Positions 54,841-64,000 of a DNA stretch of 64,000 nt are shown in pieces. Source of the DNA: Pseudomonas syringae CC1557 (GTDB lineage: Bacteria > Pseudomonadota > Gammaproteobacteria > Pseudomonadales > Pseudomonadaceae). Position numbers and translations under genes: made by a program. Location of the stretch: contig NZ_CP007014.1 in assembly GCF_000452705.1 (NCBI RefSeq), forward strand, positions 496,001-560,000. Reading direction: 5' to 3'. The notes under the pieces were generated by a model, which searched no databases, was not told the DNA's origin, and saw only the letters and a list, made by a program, of their open reading frames with translations. Numbering within the stretch: position 1 is the first letter of the stretch; each line of letters begins with the position of its first letter.

Positions 54841-55866
54841 ATGCTAGTACTGGGATTAGAAACCTCCTGCGACGAAACCGGCGTCGCGTTATACGACAGT
54901 GAACGCGGTTTACTGGCGGATGCTTTATTCAGTCAGATCGACCTGCACCGCGCCTATGGCGGCGTGGTGCCGGAGCTGGCATCGCGCGATCACGTCAAGC
55001 GCATGCTGCCCCTGATTCGTCAGACGCTGGCCGAAGCGGACTGCGTGGCCACTGATATCGATGCCATTGCCTACACCGCAGGGCCCGGTCTGGTCGGTGC
55101 GCTGCTGGTCGGTGCGTCATGCGCCCAGGCGCTGGCGTTTGCCTGGGATATTCCGGCGCTGGGCGTTCACCACATGGAAGGCCACTTGCTGGCCCCGATG
55201 CTGGAAGAAAACCCGCCGCAGTTTCCGTTCGTCGCTTTGTTGGTGTCCGGTGGTCATACGCAGTTGGTGCGCGTCGACGGAATCGGTCAGTACGAGTTGC
55301 TGGGCGAGACGCTGGATGATGCTGCGGGCGAGGCGTTCGACAAGACGGCCAAGATGATGGGCATGCAGTACCCGGGTGGTCCGGAGATCTCAAAAGCGGC
55401 CATGCAGGGGGTACCGGGGCGGTTTGTCTTTCCCCGACCGATGACGGATCGCCCGGGCCTGGCGTTCAGCTTCAGCGGCTTGAAAACCTCGGCGCTCAAT
55501 ACCTGGCAGCAGTGCCAAAGTGCCGGAGACGACAGTGAGCAAACCCGCTGCGACATCGCGCTGGCGTTCCAGCAGGCGGTGGTGGAGACTTTGACCATCA
55601 AGTGCAAACGCGCGCTCAAGCAGACCGGGCTCAAGAGCCTGGTCATCGCTGGCGGCGTCAGCGCCAACAAGGCATTGCGGGTGTCACTGGAAAGCATGCT
55701 GAGCGATCTGCGTGGGCATGTTTACTACGCCCGCCCGGAGTTTTGCACCGACAACGGCGCGATGATCGCCTTTGCCGGCTGTCAGCGCTTGCAGGCAGGA
55801 CAGAAGGAAGACCTGAGTATCAGCGTGCAGGCGCGCTGGCCCATGGAGCAGTTGTCGCGGCTTTAG
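54841..55866 (+). CDS. tsaD: tRNA N6-adenosine threonylcarbamoyltransferase TsaD
   Basis: The 341-residue ASKHA-fold protein transfers threonylcarbamoyl to A37 of ANN-decoding tRNAs together with TsaB and TsaE. The metal ligands are in [13 protein letters not shown], and [42 protein letters not shown] and [13 protein letters not shown] are present. It is divergent from rpsU, the conserved pseudomonad arrangement. Confidence 0.97.
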   Translation: MLVLGLETSCDETGVALYDSERGLLADALFSQIDLHRAYGGVVPELASRDHVKRMLPLIRQTLAEADCVATDIDAIAYTAGPGLVGALLVGASCAQALAFAWDIPALGVHHMEGHLLAPMLEENPPQFPFVALLVSGGHTQLVRVDGIGQYELLGETLDDAAGEAFDKTAKMMGMQYPGGPEISKAAMQGVPGRFVFPRPMTDRPGLAFSFSGLKTSALNTWQQCQSAGDDSEQTRCDIALAFQQAVVETLTIKCKRALKQTGLKSLVIAGGVSANKALRVSLESMLSDLRGHVYYARPEFCTDNGAMIAFAGCQRLQAGQKEDLSISVQARWPMEQLSRL

Positions 55867-55931
55867 TTGTTGGGGCTGTAGTTGTAGGGGTTGCGAAGGC
55901 AGGCAAGGGTGAGCGGGATTCACGTCACCCC

Positions 55932-56501
55932 TTAGAAATGCCGTTCGCGCCCGGCGAGCAGGTCGCGTAGATTGCCGCGGTGGCGCCAGACGATGAGCAG
56001 GGTCAGCACGCTCATCGGCAGCAACGCATGGGGTTCCTGCCAGGCCAGTAGTGGCAGCGTCAGGGGTGTGGCGATCAGCGCCGCGAGTGAGCTGGTACGG
56101 GTCAGGTAGAGCGTCAGCAGCCAGGCCGCTATTGCCAGGGCTGCCGCTGGTGGGTAAAGGCCCAGCAGTACCCCAGCGGCGGTTGCTACGCCTTTGCCGC
56201 CGCGGAATCGAAAGTACAGCGGGAAGAGATGTCCCAGCACTGCGCAGACCCCGATCCAGCCCTGGTGTGATGGGTCAAGGCCCCAGGTGCCGGCGAGTAA
56301 TACCGGGATCAGGCCTTTGCAGAGGTCGCCAAGCAAGGTCAGGATGGCCAGCTTTTTCCCGGCCAGACGCAGCATGTTGGTCGCACCGGCATTGCCGGAG
56401 CCACTGGCGCGCGGGTCCGGGCTGCCGCTGAGGCGACTGAGCAGGATGGCGAAGGACAGCGAGCCGAGCAGGTAGGCGAAGGTCGCCAGTAACCAAAACA
56501 T
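55932..56501 (-). CDS. plsY: Glycerol-3-phosphate acyltransferase PlsY
   Basis: The 189-residue inner-membrane enzyme acylates glycerol-3-phosphate from acyl-phosphate, the first step of phospholipid synthesis. It has five transmembrane segments and the three motifs [37 protein letters not shown] and the C-terminal [15 protein letters not shown]. The frame is open to 56618, but the ATG at 56501 with GGA upstream gives the family start [15 protein letters not shown]. It is convergent with tsaD and divergent from folB. Confidence 0.95.
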   Translation of the reverse strand: MFWLLATFAYLLGSLSFAILLSRLSGSPDPRASGSGNAGATNMLRLAGKKLAILTLLGDLCKGLIPVLLAGTWGLDPSHQGWIGVCAVLGHLFPLYFRFRGGKGVATAAGVLLGLYPPAAALAIAAWLLTLYLTRTSSLAALIATPLTLPLLAWQEPHALLPMSVLTLLIVWRHRGNLRDLLAGRERHF

Positions 56502-56574
56502 GCTAACCATTCCGGGCGAGGATGCCCTGATTCTAACGGCGCATCGCGCCCTTGTCGTGCAGTGGAGAACAGGC

Positions 56575-56928
56575 TTGGACAGAGTTTTCATCGAGGGTCT
56601 TGAGGTCGATACGGTCATCGGCGCTTATGACTGGGAACGTGGCATTCGCCAGTGCCTGCGTCTGGACCTCAGTTTTGCCTGGGACAACCGGCCCGCTGCT
56701 GCGGGTGACGACCTGAGCAAGGCTCTCGACTACGCCAGTGTTTCAGCGCGCATTCAGGCCTTCGCCGAGCAGGCGCAGTTTCAACTGGTCGAGACCTTCG
56801 CCGAGCGTCTGGCTGAAGTCTTGATGAGCGAATTCAATATCCCCTGGTTGCGTTTGAAGCTGACCAAGCCCGGTGCTGTTGCTGCGGCAGCCGGTGTCGG
56901 TGTGGAGATCGAGCGCGGATGTCGCTGA
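56575..56928 (+). CDS. folB: Dihydroneopterin aldolase FolB
   Basis: The 117-residue enzyme cleaves dihydroneopterin in folate synthesis. [20 protein letters not shown] contains the substrate-binding Glu region, [10 protein letters not shown] the active-site Tyr, and [11 protein letters not shown] the catalytic Lys. The start is TTG at 56575 after GGAG; an open frame upstream to 56500 does not fit the family. Its stop lies inside the start of the next gene (10-base overlap). Confidence 0.94.
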   Translation: MDRVFIEGLEVDTVIGAYDWERGIRQCLRLDLSFAWDNRPAAAGDDLSKALDYASVSARIQAFAEQAQFQLVETFAERLAEVLMSEFNIPWLRLKLTKPGAVAAAAGVGVEIERGCR

Positions 56929-57443
56929 CGCGGATTTTCCTCGGTCTGGGGAGCAATATCGAGCGCGAGCGGCATCTGCATGCCGGGCTGGAGGCGCTGG
57001 ATGGCTTTCTGACTGACATGCATTGTTCGCCGGTTTTCGAGAGCCACGCGGTGGGCATCAAGAGCGGGCCATTCTTCAATCTAGTGGTTTCGGCGCTGAC
57101 CGACCTGCCGCTGGCGGAGCTGGATCGCCGCCTGAAAGTCATCGAGGCCGATAACGGTCGCTATGCCCCGAATCGAGTCGGTCTGCCGCTGGACATCGAC
57201 GTGCTGCTGTATGGCGAACAGGTCGGTAACTTCGACGGGCTGATTTTGCCGAGGGCAGAGATTCTGAAGAATGCCTTCGTATTGCGCCCATTGGCGCTCA
57301 TCGCCCCCGAACGTCTCCATCCGGGTGTGGGTGTGGCGTTCAGCAAACTCTGGGTTGACGCGCAGATTGACCAGCAGCTTTGGCCTGTAGCTTTTGAGTG
57401 GCGCGGTGTGTCGCTGACGCCGGAGGATTTGCTGCGTAACTGA
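56919..57443 (+). CDS. HPPK-family protein (FolK paralogue)
   Basis: The 174-residue protein starts [20 protein letters not shown], the HPPK N-terminus, and has the metal-binding DIDVLLYG. The usual GPR-x-x-D-L-D-L block reads APNRVGLPLDID, so a conserved Gly-Pro-Arg is altered. P. aeruginosa keeps a similar gene between folB and cca in addition to a separate folK, as I recall. It may make 6-hydroxymethyldihydropterin diphosphate or have a related role. Confidence 0.85.
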   Translation: MSLTRIFLGLGSNIERERHLHAGLEALDGFLTDMHCSPVFESHAVGIKSGPFFNLVVSALTDLPLAELDRRLKVIEADNGRYAPNRVGLPLDIDVLLYGEQVGNFDGLILPRAEILKNAFVLRPLALIAPERLHPGVGVAFSKLWVDAQIDQQLWPVAFEWRGVSLTPEDLLRN

Positions 57444-57479
57444 GGTCGCTATCACGTTCCGGCAAATCCCTCTCGTGCC

Positions 57480-57608
57480 AATGCTCAGCGGCACAACATT
57501 ACCACGCGGAGCGTGTCAACGAGATTTGAAATTTACCGCCTGAAATACCGTCTTCGCGAGCCAGCTCGCTCCCACAATATTTGTGTATAACGCCGAGCGT
57601 TGGAGCGA
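57480..57608. repeat. REP elements between folK paralogue and cca
   Basis: CTTCGCGAGCCAGCTCGCTCCCACA-like sequence (57549-57575) is the common Pseudomonas REP word, and CCACGCGGAGCGTGTCAACGAG lies 50 bases earlier. A degraded partner CGCCGAGCGTTGGAGCGATAG follows at 57590-57610. They fill the gap between two convergent genes. Confidence 0.65.
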
Positions 57609-57627
57609 TAGCTTGTGCGCGAAGCAG

Positions 57628-58857
57628 TCAGGCAACATGCTCCGCTTTGTAGACTTTCAGCGCTTTCAAGCGCTCGTTCTTCAGCGCATCGCCCAACTCT
57701 TTGCCCTTCAAGCCTTGTTCCAGCAGCGGTTGTACCGACACTGTTCTGGCCGCCTGTGCTGCGCCGCGTAGGTAGTCGGCCTGTGGATAACTGCGCTGTT
57801 CAAAGCCATGCCGTCCTCGTGCGTCCATCTCGCAGGCGGCAATGAACTCTTCGAACCGCTGTGGGCGGCGGTAGACGTCGAAGCTATGCAATAGCTCCAG
57901 CAAGGTCGAGGGTTTCAGTTCCAGCGCCCGGTGCCCATGGGTGTGGTACTGGCCGACCAGCAACGCCAGTTCCTGGCATTCTCTCGGCACGCGAAAGCGC
58001 TCGTTGACCGCTTTGATCAGCCGCAAGCCCGTGTGCTCGTGGGCGATGTGTCGGGGCCATTCGGACTCAGGCGTCAGCCCTTTGCCCAGATCGTGCAGCA
58101 GGCATGCCCAGCGCACGCTCAGCGGGTGTTGGTGAATGGCTGACTGCTCAAGCACGCCGAGCACATGTACGCCGGTATCGATTTCCGGGTGATGCGCAGC
58201 CGGTTGCGGCACGCCGAACAACGCTTCGACCTCGGGCATCAACTCGTTGAGCGCGCCGCAGTCATGCAGCACCTGGATGAACACCTGAGGCTGCTTTTCC
58301 ATCAGTGCGCGGGAGATTTCTTTCCAGCTCCGCTCGGCGGTCAGCGCCTTGAGTTCGCCTGACTCACTGAGCTGGCGCATCAGCTCCAGAGTCTCGGGAG
58401 CGATCGTGAAACCGTAGTCGGCATAGCGTGCGGCAAACCGTGCGACGCGCAAGACCCTGAGCGGATCTTCGGCGAATGCAGGCGAAACATGTCGTAAAAT
58501 TCGCGCTTCAAGATCCTGCTGGCCGTTGTACGGATCGGTCAGATTGCCGTCCTTGTCTTCGGCCATGGCATTGATGGTCAGGTCACGGCGGATCAGGTCC
58601 TGCTCAAGCGTCACCTCGGGGCTGGCGTGAAACACAAACCCGCCGTAGCCGACTCCGCTTTTACGCTCGGTGCGCGCCAGCGCGTATTCCTCGTTGGTCA
58701 GTGGATGCAAGAACACCGGAAAGTCCGTACCGACCGGGCGATAGCCCTTGATCAGCATTTCTTCAGTGCTTGCGCCCACCACTACCCAGTCGATATCAGT
58801 GACAGGTTGTCCGAGCAGGCGGTCGCGCACAGCGCCGCCAACTTTATAAATCTGCAT
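57628..58857 (-). CDS. cca: Multifunctional CCA tRNA nucleotidyltransferase
   Basis: The 409-residue enzyme repairs or adds the tRNA 3' CCA. The N-terminal nucleotidyltransferase core has [35 protein letters not shown] and [14 protein letters not shown]-terminal HD domain ([20 protein letters not shown], near residue 225) gives the phosphohydrolase activity of the multifunctional proteobacterial form. It starts with ATG at 58857 and is convergent with the folK paralogue. Confidence 0.95.
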   Translation of the reverse strand: MQIYKVGGAVRDRLLGQPVTDIDWVVVGASTEEMLIKGYRPVGTDFPVFLHPLTNEEYALARTERKSGVGYGGFVFHASPEVTLEQDLIRRDLTINAMAEDKDGNLTDPYNGQQDLEARILRHVSPAFAEDPLRVLRVARFAARYADYGFTIAPETLELMRQLSESGELKALTAERSWKEISRALMEKQPQVFIQVLHDCGALNELMPEVEALFGVPQPAAHHPEIDTGVHVLGVLEQSAIHQHPLSVRWACLLHDLGKGLTPESEWPRHIAHEHTGLRLIKAVNERFRVPRECQELALLVGQYHTHGHRALELKPSTLLELLHSFDVYRRPQRFEEFIAACEMDARGRHGFEQRSYPQADYLRGAAQAARTVSVQPLLEQGLKGKELGDALKNERLKALKVYKAEHVA

Positions 58858-58954
58858 AAAAAACCTCCGTAAGCGCGACAGGATAAACCTTGCGTTGCGC
58901 TCACGGAGGCTAAAACTGCATGAATAATGGCCTGGTCAACCTTGGGTCCAGCAA

Positions 58955-60517
58955 CTACAGGTGTACGATCGCCATATCACGCCGGGAAAACTCACTGTCG
59001 GCATGCTCGCCTTTCGGGGGGACGTGGTGGACTTTGACCACCTCATCGCCCTGAAGGGTTTCCAGGTGGATATCAAAACCCCATAGCCGGTGCAGATGCT
59101 TGAGCACCTCGTCGGTCGAGTCACCCAAAGGTTTGCGGTTGTGCTGCTGGTGACGCAGGGTCAGCGAGCGGTCGCCGCGCCGGTCGATACTGTAAATCTG
59201 GACGTTGGGCTCACGATTGCCGAGGTTGTACTGTGCAGCAAGGATTTCGCGGATAGTCCGGTAACCGTTTTCATCGTGAATGGCCGGTACCAAAAGGTCA
59301 TCTTTCTGGTCGTCGTCCATGATGCTGAACAGCTTGAGATCGCGGATAACCTTGGGCGACAGATATTGCAGGATGAAACTCTCGTCCTTGAAGCTGCTCA
59401 TGGCAAACTTGATTGCCGTTAGCCAGTCAGTGCCGGCAATTTCCGGAAACCATTGCCTGTCTTCGTCGGTCGGGTGTTCGCACATTCGCCGGATGTCCTG
59501 ATACATGGCAAACCCGAGCGTGTAGGGGTTTATGCCGCTGTAATAAGGACTGTCAAATCCCGGCTGATAGATAACACTGGTGTGCGACGTCAGGAACTCC
59601 ATCATGAAACCGTCGGTGACCAGGCCTTCGTCATACAGGTCGTTCATCAGCGTGTAATGCCAGAACGTCGCCCAGCCTTCGTTCATCACCTGAGTCTGGC
59701 GTTGCGGGTAGAAGTATTGTGCAATCTTGCGCACGATACGCACCACTTCGCGCTGCCAGGGCTCCAGCAGCGGCGCGTGTTTCTCGATGAAATAAAGAAT
59801 GTTTTCCTGCGGTTCGGCGGGGAAGCGCGCGTTGTCTTCCTTGCCGGCCTTGTCGGCGTTTTTCGGAATGGTTCGCCACAGATCGTTGATCTGCCGTTGC
59901 AGGTGCTCCTCGCGGTCCTTCTGGCGACGGCGTTCTTCTTCGGCAGAAATCGGGTAGGGACGTTTGTAACGGTCCACGCCGTAGTTCATCAGGGCGTGGC
60001 AGGAGTCGAGCAAGTCCTCTACAGCGTCTATGCCATAGCGTTCCTCGCACTGCATGATGTACTGCTTGGCGAACACCAGGTAATCGATGATGGAGCTGGC
60101 GTCAGTCCAGGTGCGGAACAGGTAATTGCCTTTGAAGAAGCTATTGTGCCCGTAGCAGGCGTGGGCAACGACCAGTGCCTGCATGCAGATGGTGTTTTCT
60201 TCCATCAGATAAGCGATGCACGGATCGGAGTTGATGACGATCTCGTAGGCCAGACCCATCTGGCCTCGCGAGTAGGATTTTTCAGTGCTGAGGAAGTGTT
60301 TACCGTAGGACCAGTGATGGTAGCCCAGTGGCATGCCCACCGAGGCATAAGCGTCCATCATTTGCTCGGCAGTGATCACTTCGATCTGGTTGGGGTAGGT
60401 GTCCAGGGCATAACGCTCGGCAATCCTGCCGATTTCCCGGTCATAGGCCCGTATCAGTTCAAACGTCCACTCTGACCCGGTGGAAAGGGGTTGGCGTTTC
60501 TGCTCTCTGGCGGTCAT
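58955..60517 (-). CDS. SpoVR family protein
   Basis: The 520-residue protein belongs to the SpoVR/YcgB family. Blocks include [56 protein letters not shown] and [12 protein letters not shown]. It is the third gene of the prkA-yeaH-spoVR unit and overlaps yeaH by four bases (GTCATGA). The three genes are commonly co-regulated under starvation or stationary phase (RpoS in enterobacteria). Its biochemical activity is unknown. Confidence 0.93.
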   Translation of the reverse strand: MTAREQKRQPLSTGSEWTFELIRAYDREIGRIAERYALDTYPNQIEVITAEQMMDAYASVGMPLGYHHWSYGKHFLSTEKSYSRGQMGLAYEIVINSDPCIAYLMEENTICMQALVVAHACYGHNSFFKGNYLFRTWTDASSIIDYLVFAKQYIMQCEERYGIDAVEDLLDSCHALMNYGVDRYKRPYPISAEEERRRQKDREEHLQRQINDLWRTIPKNADKAGKEDNARFPAEPQENILYFIEKHAPLLEPWQREVVRIVRKIAQYFYPQRQTQVMNEGWATFWHYTLMNDLYDEGLVTDGFMMEFLTSHTSVIYQPGFDSPYYSGINPYTLGFAMYQDIRRMCEHPTDEDRQWFPEIAGTDWLTAIKFAMSSFKDESFILQYLSPKVIRDLKLFSIMDDDQKDDLLVPAIHDENGYRTIREILAAQYNLGNREPNVQIYSIDRRGDRSLTLRHQQHNRKPLGDSTDEVLKHLHRLWGFDIHLETLQGDEVVKVHHVPPKGEHADSEFSRRDMAIVHL

Positions 60518-61785
60518 GACACTAACCTTCGCTGGAAGAGTTCGCGGAATACCGGATAGATATCACCGGCAGAGACCAGCTGCTGCTGGGCAAACGTATC
60601 GGCATATTCTTCACCGATGCGTTCGTATTCGTACCACAGGGCCTGATGTTCACGCGGAGTGATTTCCACGTACGTGTAGTACTGCACAAAGGGCATGATC
60701 TGTTTGGTCAGGATTTCCCGGCAGATAGGTGAGTCGTCGTTCCAGTTGTCGCCGTCCGACGCCTGGGCTGCATAGATATTCCAGTCGCTGCTCGGGTAGC
60801 GCGCAGCCATGATTTCCTGCATCAGTTTCAAGGCACTGGAAACAATGGTGCCGCCGGTTTCCCGTGAATAGAAAAACTCTTCTTCGTCCACTTCGCGGGC
60901 GCTGGTGTGGTGGCGAATGAACACAACATCGATCTTGTCGTAGTTACGCTTGAGGAACAGGTACAGCAGGATGAAAAAACGCTTGGCGATGTCTTTGGTG
61001 GCCTGGGTCATGGAGCCGGAGACGTCCATCAGGCAGAACATGACCGCTTTGGAGCTGGGGTTGGGCTGTTTGACCAGCAGGTTGTACTTGAGATCGAAGG
61101 TGTCGAGATAAGGCACGCGCCGAATGCGTGCCTTCAGGCGTTCGATTTCTCCTTCCAACTCCTGAATATCACCGAAGTTGTCGGGCTCTTCGCGCTTCAT
61201 GCGCTCAAGTTCGCTGGTCGTTTCCCTGAGTTTGGCGCGGCTGCTGCCAGACAGTGCGATACGCCGTGCGTGAGCCGAGCGCAGGGTGCGGATGATGTTG
61301 ATGCGAGACGGGTTGCCTTCGTTGCTGATCCCTGCGCGCACAGTCTTGAAAGTGTCGGTTCCGGTCAGGTTGCGTTTGACCAGATTGGGCAGTTCCAGGT
61401 CCTCGAACATGAATTCAAGAAACTCTTCCTGGGTGATCTGGAACGAGAACTCGTCCATGCCTTCGCCAGAGTTACCCGCCTTGCCAGGCCCTTTGCCGCC
61501 AGCGCCGCCTTGCGGGCGAGCGATATGCTCACCTGTGGTGAATTCCTTGTTGCCGGGGTGAACCACGGTCTGTTTGCCGCCACGCCCGTGATGCAACACC
61601 GGCTCGTCAATGTCGCGCCCGGGAATGCTGATCTGTTCGCCATGTTCCATGTCGGTAATGGAGCGTCGACTGACGGCTTCCTCCACTGCCTTCTTGATAT
61701 GGTCACGGTAACGGCGCAGAAACCGCTGCCGGTTTACTGTGCTCTTGTTCTTGCCGTTGAGACGTCGGTCGATCACATAACTCAT
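60514..61785 (-). CDS. YeaH/YhbH family protein (DUF444, VWA-like)
   Basis: The 423-residue protein has a von Willebrand A-like domain with the metal site in [17 protein letters not shown] (near residue 250) and [20 protein letters not shown]. The N-terminal [20 protein letters not shown] and a glycine-rich stretch are typical of DUF444. It lies between the PrkA kinase and SpoVR genes, and may be a kinase substrate or adaptor. Function not known. Confidence 0.92.
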   Translation of the reverse strand: MSYVIDRRLNGKNKSTVNRQRFLRRYRDHIKKAVEEAVSRRSITDMEHGEQISIPGRDIDEPVLHHGRGGKQTVVHPGNKEFTTGEHIARPQGGAGGKGPGKAGNSGEGMDEFSFQITQEEFLEFMFEDLELPNLVKRNLTGTDTFKTVRAGISNEGNPSRINIIRTLRSAHARRIALSGSSRAKLRETTSELERMKREEPDNFGDIQELEGEIERLKARIRRVPYLDTFDLKYNLLVKQPNPSSKAVMFCLMDVSGSMTQATKDIAKRFFILLYLFLKRNYDKIDVVFIRHHTSAREVDEEEFFYSRETGGTIVSSALKLMQEIMAARYPSSDWNIYAAQASDGDNWNDDSPICREILTKQIMPFVQYYTYVEITPREHQALWYEYERIGEEYADTFAQQQLVSAGDIYPVFRELFQRRLVS

Positions 61786-61798
61786 AGGCCCCTCCGGG

Positions 61799-61903
61799 GA
61801 GCTTCAAGTTGAAAGCTTCAAGCTGCAAGCGAATGCGGCGTCAGCCCTCGATTCAGGGCTTGACCGCAGTCTGCTTGCAGCCGATAGCTTGAAGCTTGCA
61901 CCT
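61799..61903. repeat. Imperfect inverted repeat between prkA and yeaH
   Basis: AGCTTCAAGTTGAAAGCTTC and GCTTCAAGCTGCAAGC at the left pair with GCTTGCAGCCGATAGCTTGA and AGCTTGC at the right, around a centre with GCCCTCGATTCAGGGC. The words AGCTTCAAGCTGCAAG recur in Pseudomonas intergenic DNA. It could shape mRNA stability between the first two genes of the unit. Confidence 0.65.
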
Positions 61904-61906
61904 GCC

Positions 61907-63829
61907 TTATTGCGACTTGCGCACGCGCAGATACCATTCGGATAGCAGCCGTACCTGCTTGTCCGTGTAGCCCCTCTCGACCATTCGTGTGACGAAGTCG
62001 TTGTGTTTCTGCTGATCCTCTTTGCTGGCTTTGGCATTGAAACTGATAACCGGCAGAAGGTCCTCGGTGTTGGAGAACATTTTCTTCTCGATCACCACAC
62101 GCAGTTTCTCGTAACTGAGCCAGGTCGGGTTCTTGCCGTTGTTATTGGCGCGGGCACGCAGCACGAAGTTGACGATTTCGTTGCGGAAATCTTTCGGGTT
62201 ACTAATGCCTGCCGGTTTCTCGATTTTCTCCAGTTCCTCGTTCAACGCCACGCGATTGAGAATTTCGCCGGTTTCCGGGTCGCGGTATTCCTGATCCTGA
62301 ATCCAGAAATCCGCGTACAGCACATAGCGGTCAAAGATGTTCTGGCCGTACTCGCTGTAGGACTCCAGGTATGCGGTCTGGATTTCCTTGCCGATGAATT
62401 CAATGTAACGCGGCGCCAGATATTCCTTGATGAAACGCAGGTAGCGTTCGCGGGTCTCTGCGGGGAATTGCTCCTGTTCAATTTGCTGTTCCAGCACATA
62501 GAGCAGGTGGACCGGGTTGGCAGCGATTTCGTGAGGATCGAAGTTGAAGACCTTGGACAGGATCTTGAACGCGAAGCGCGTGGACAGGCCGTTCATGCCT
62601 TCATCCACGCCTGCGCTGTCGCGATACTCCTGAATCGACTTGGCCTTTGGATCGGTATCCTTCAGGTTCTCGCCGTCATACACGCGCATCTTCGAGTAGA
62701 TGTTGGAGTTGTCCGGTTCCTTGAGGCGCGACAGGGTGGTGAATTGCGCGAGCATTTTCAGGGTGTCTGGCGCGCAATGCGCCTTGGCCAGCGAGCTGTT
62801 GAACAGCAGCTTGTCGTAAATCTTGATCTCGTCGCTGACGCGCAGGCAATACGGCACCTTCACGATGTAGATACGGTCGATGAAGGCTTCGTTGTTCTTG
62901 TTGTTGCGAAAGCTGTGCCATTCCGATTCGTTGGAGTGCGCCAGCAGAATACCGGTGAACGGAATCGCCCCCAGCCCCTCGGTACTGTTGTAGTTGCCTT
63001 CCTGAGTGGCCGTCAGCAATGGATGGAGGACCTTGATCGGCGCCTTGAACATCTCGACGAATTCCATCAGGCCCTGGTTGGCCCGGCACAGTGCGCCCGA
63101 GTAGCTGTACGCGTCGGCGTCGTTTTGCGGGAATTCTTCCAGTTTGCGGATATCGACCTTGCCGACCAGCGCGGAGATATCCTGGTTGTTCTCGTCGCCT
63201 GGCTCGGTTTTCGCGACAGCGATCTGATTGAGAACAGAAGGGTACAGCTTGACCACCTTGAACTGACTGATGTCGCCCCCGAACTCAGCCAGACGTTTGG
63301 TCGCCCAGGGCGACATGATGGTGCTCAGGTAGCGTCGCGGAATCCCGAAGTCTTCTTCAAGAATCGCACCGTCCTCACTGGCATTGAACAGGCCCAGGGG
63401 TGATTCGAAAACCGGCGAGCCCTTGATGGCGTAGAACGGGACTTTTTCGATCAGTTGCTTGAGTTTTTCAGCCAGGGACGATTTACCACCGCCCACCGGG
63501 CCGAGCAGATAGAGGATTTGTTTCTTCTCTTCCAGGCCTTGGGCGGCATGGCGGAAATACGAGACGATCTGGTCGATGCATTCTTCCATCCCGTGGAAGT
63601 CGGCAAAGGCCGGATAGCGGCGTATGACCTTGTTGGAGAAGATTCGCGACAACCGGGAATTGACGGATGTGTCCACCAGTTCAGGTTCGCCAATGGCCAG
63701 CAGCAGACGTTCTGCGGCAGAGGCATAGGCGCTGCGATCCTGTTTGCAGAGCTCAAGATACTCCTGTAACGAGAGCTCTTCCTGTCGTGTGCTTTCAAAG
63801 CGGTCTTTGAAGTGGCTGAATATACTCAT
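61907..63829 (-). CDS. prkA: PrkA family serine protein kinase (YeaG)
   Basis: The 640-residue protein has an AAA-like ATP-binding part with the P-loop LLGPVGGGKSSLAEKLKQL (near residue 110), GLFNASEDGAILEEDFGIP and LLAHSNESEWHSFRNNKNNE, and a C-terminal PrkA kinase domain. It is the first gene of the prkA-yeaH-spoVR unit. In E. coli YeaG is needed for adaptation to nitrogen starvation. The 63830-64000 stretch upstream shows no gene. Confidence 0.95.
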   Translation of the reverse strand: MSIFSHFKDRFESTRQEELSLQEYLELCKQDRSAYASAAERLLLAIGEPELVDTSVNSRLSRIFSNKVIRRYPAFADFHGMEECIDQIVSYFRHAAQGLEEKKQILYLLGPVGGGKSSLAEKLKQLIEKVPFYAIKGSPVFESPLGLFNASEDGAILEEDFGIPRRYLSTIMSPWATKRLAEFGGDISQFKVVKLYPSVLNQIAVAKTEPGDENNQDISALVGKVDIRKLEEFPQNDADAYSYSGALCRANQGLMEFVEMFKAPIKVLHPLLTATQEGNYNSTEGLGAIPFTGILLAHSNESEWHSFRNNKNNEAFIDRIYIVKVPYCLRVSDEIKIYDKLLFNSSLAKAHCAPDTLKMLAQFTTLSRLKEPDNSNIYSKMRVYDGENLKDTDPKAKSIQEYRDSAGVDEGMNGLSTRFAFKILSKVFNFDPHEIAANPVHLLYVLEQQIEQEQFPAETRERYLRFIKEYLAPRYIEFIGKEIQTAYLESYSEYGQNIFDRYVLYADFWIQDQEYRDPETGEILNRVALNEELEKIEKPAGISNPKDFRNEIVNFVLRARANNNGKNPTWLSYEKLRVVIEKKMFSNTEDLLPVISFNAKASKEDQQKHNDFVTRMVERGYTDKQVRLLSEWYLRVRKSQ

Positions 63830-64000
63830 GACGTCACCTCGCTCGATACGTAGAGCCGGCGGCGGATCATCAGTCGATGCTGGCAGCGTCTGAACATCCA
63901 GATGCTGTTTACCCCCCAGAACACCATAAAAGTAACTACCGATGACCCACGCGCCGGTGTACCGGCTCTCCCCTGAATACGGATGGCCTGAGGCTTAGGA

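Noticed and set aside
62003..63403. 466-codon plus-strand frame opposite prkA
   Set aside because: PrkA on the minus strand has its P-loop and family blocks; this frame has no start signal or recognisable domain.

Overview
The window is a 64 kb piece of a Pseudomonas chromosome, most likely from the Pseudomonas syringae group. The evidence is the rpsU-dnaG-rpoD macromolecular-synthesis operon next to tsaD, plsY, folB, a folK paralogue and cca, the bioBFHCD operon, a Gac/Rsm small RNA with its GacA box, a complete pqqFABCDE cluster, and Pseudomonas-type REP repeats. Most coding sequence is GC-rich. Gene order from bioB to the acyl-CoA dehydrogenases, and from rpoD to the PrkA kinase, matches what I remember of P. 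aeruginosa. The species call is inference.

Layout. 1-1444: start of a RarD-type exporter and an SrkA kinase, both minus strand. 1548-9404: a phosphate-linked block, with a LacI regulator, a four-gene ABC importer and a GpdQ-like phosphodiesterase behind a Pho-box-like repeat, facing a Tat-exported PhoX phosphatase with its own Pho-box-like repeats. 9415-16133: ModE, ComF, then bioBFHCD behind a BirA-like operator, and a small flagellar-rod-like protein. 16321-22486: two acyl-CoA dehydrogenases (the first with a PsrA-like box), a membrane diguanylate cyclase, the small RNA RsmY and a Pmp3 peptide. 22528-30096 (minus): PQQ biosynthesis, pqqF, A, B, C, D, E and a prolyl-oligopeptidase. 30324-34526 (minus): FUSC protein, Lrp-type regulator, and the lysine-degrading pair davB-davA.

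34732-43862 is accessory: hipBA, a NERD protein, a Fic protein with a multi-site operator, a GNAT acetyltransferase, and a two-gene unit made of a large membrane NRPS-like synthetase (A-T followed by three membrane/beta-helix modules, as in poly-lysine synthetase) with its own overlapping phosphopantetheinyl transferase. A formate/nitrite channel follows. 45213-47312 is a small island inserted at the 3' end of a CAU-anticodon tRNA: the 3' 46 bases of the tRNA are duplicated on the far side, and between the copies lie an Hcp-type T6SS protein, a small membrane-type candidate effector and a DUF1493 candidate immunity protein.

47328-63829 returns to core genome: a PAS-GGDEF-EAL protein, rpoD, dnaG, rpsU, tsaD, plsY, folB, folK paralogue, cca, then spoVR-yeaH-prkA. 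The best candidates for undescribed biology are the Pls-like synthetase/PPTase pair, the tRNA-borne Hcp cassette, the Fic operator array, and the Pho-boxed LacI-ABC-GpdQ operon. All functional claims rest on reading motifs and on memory of families; no searches were run.
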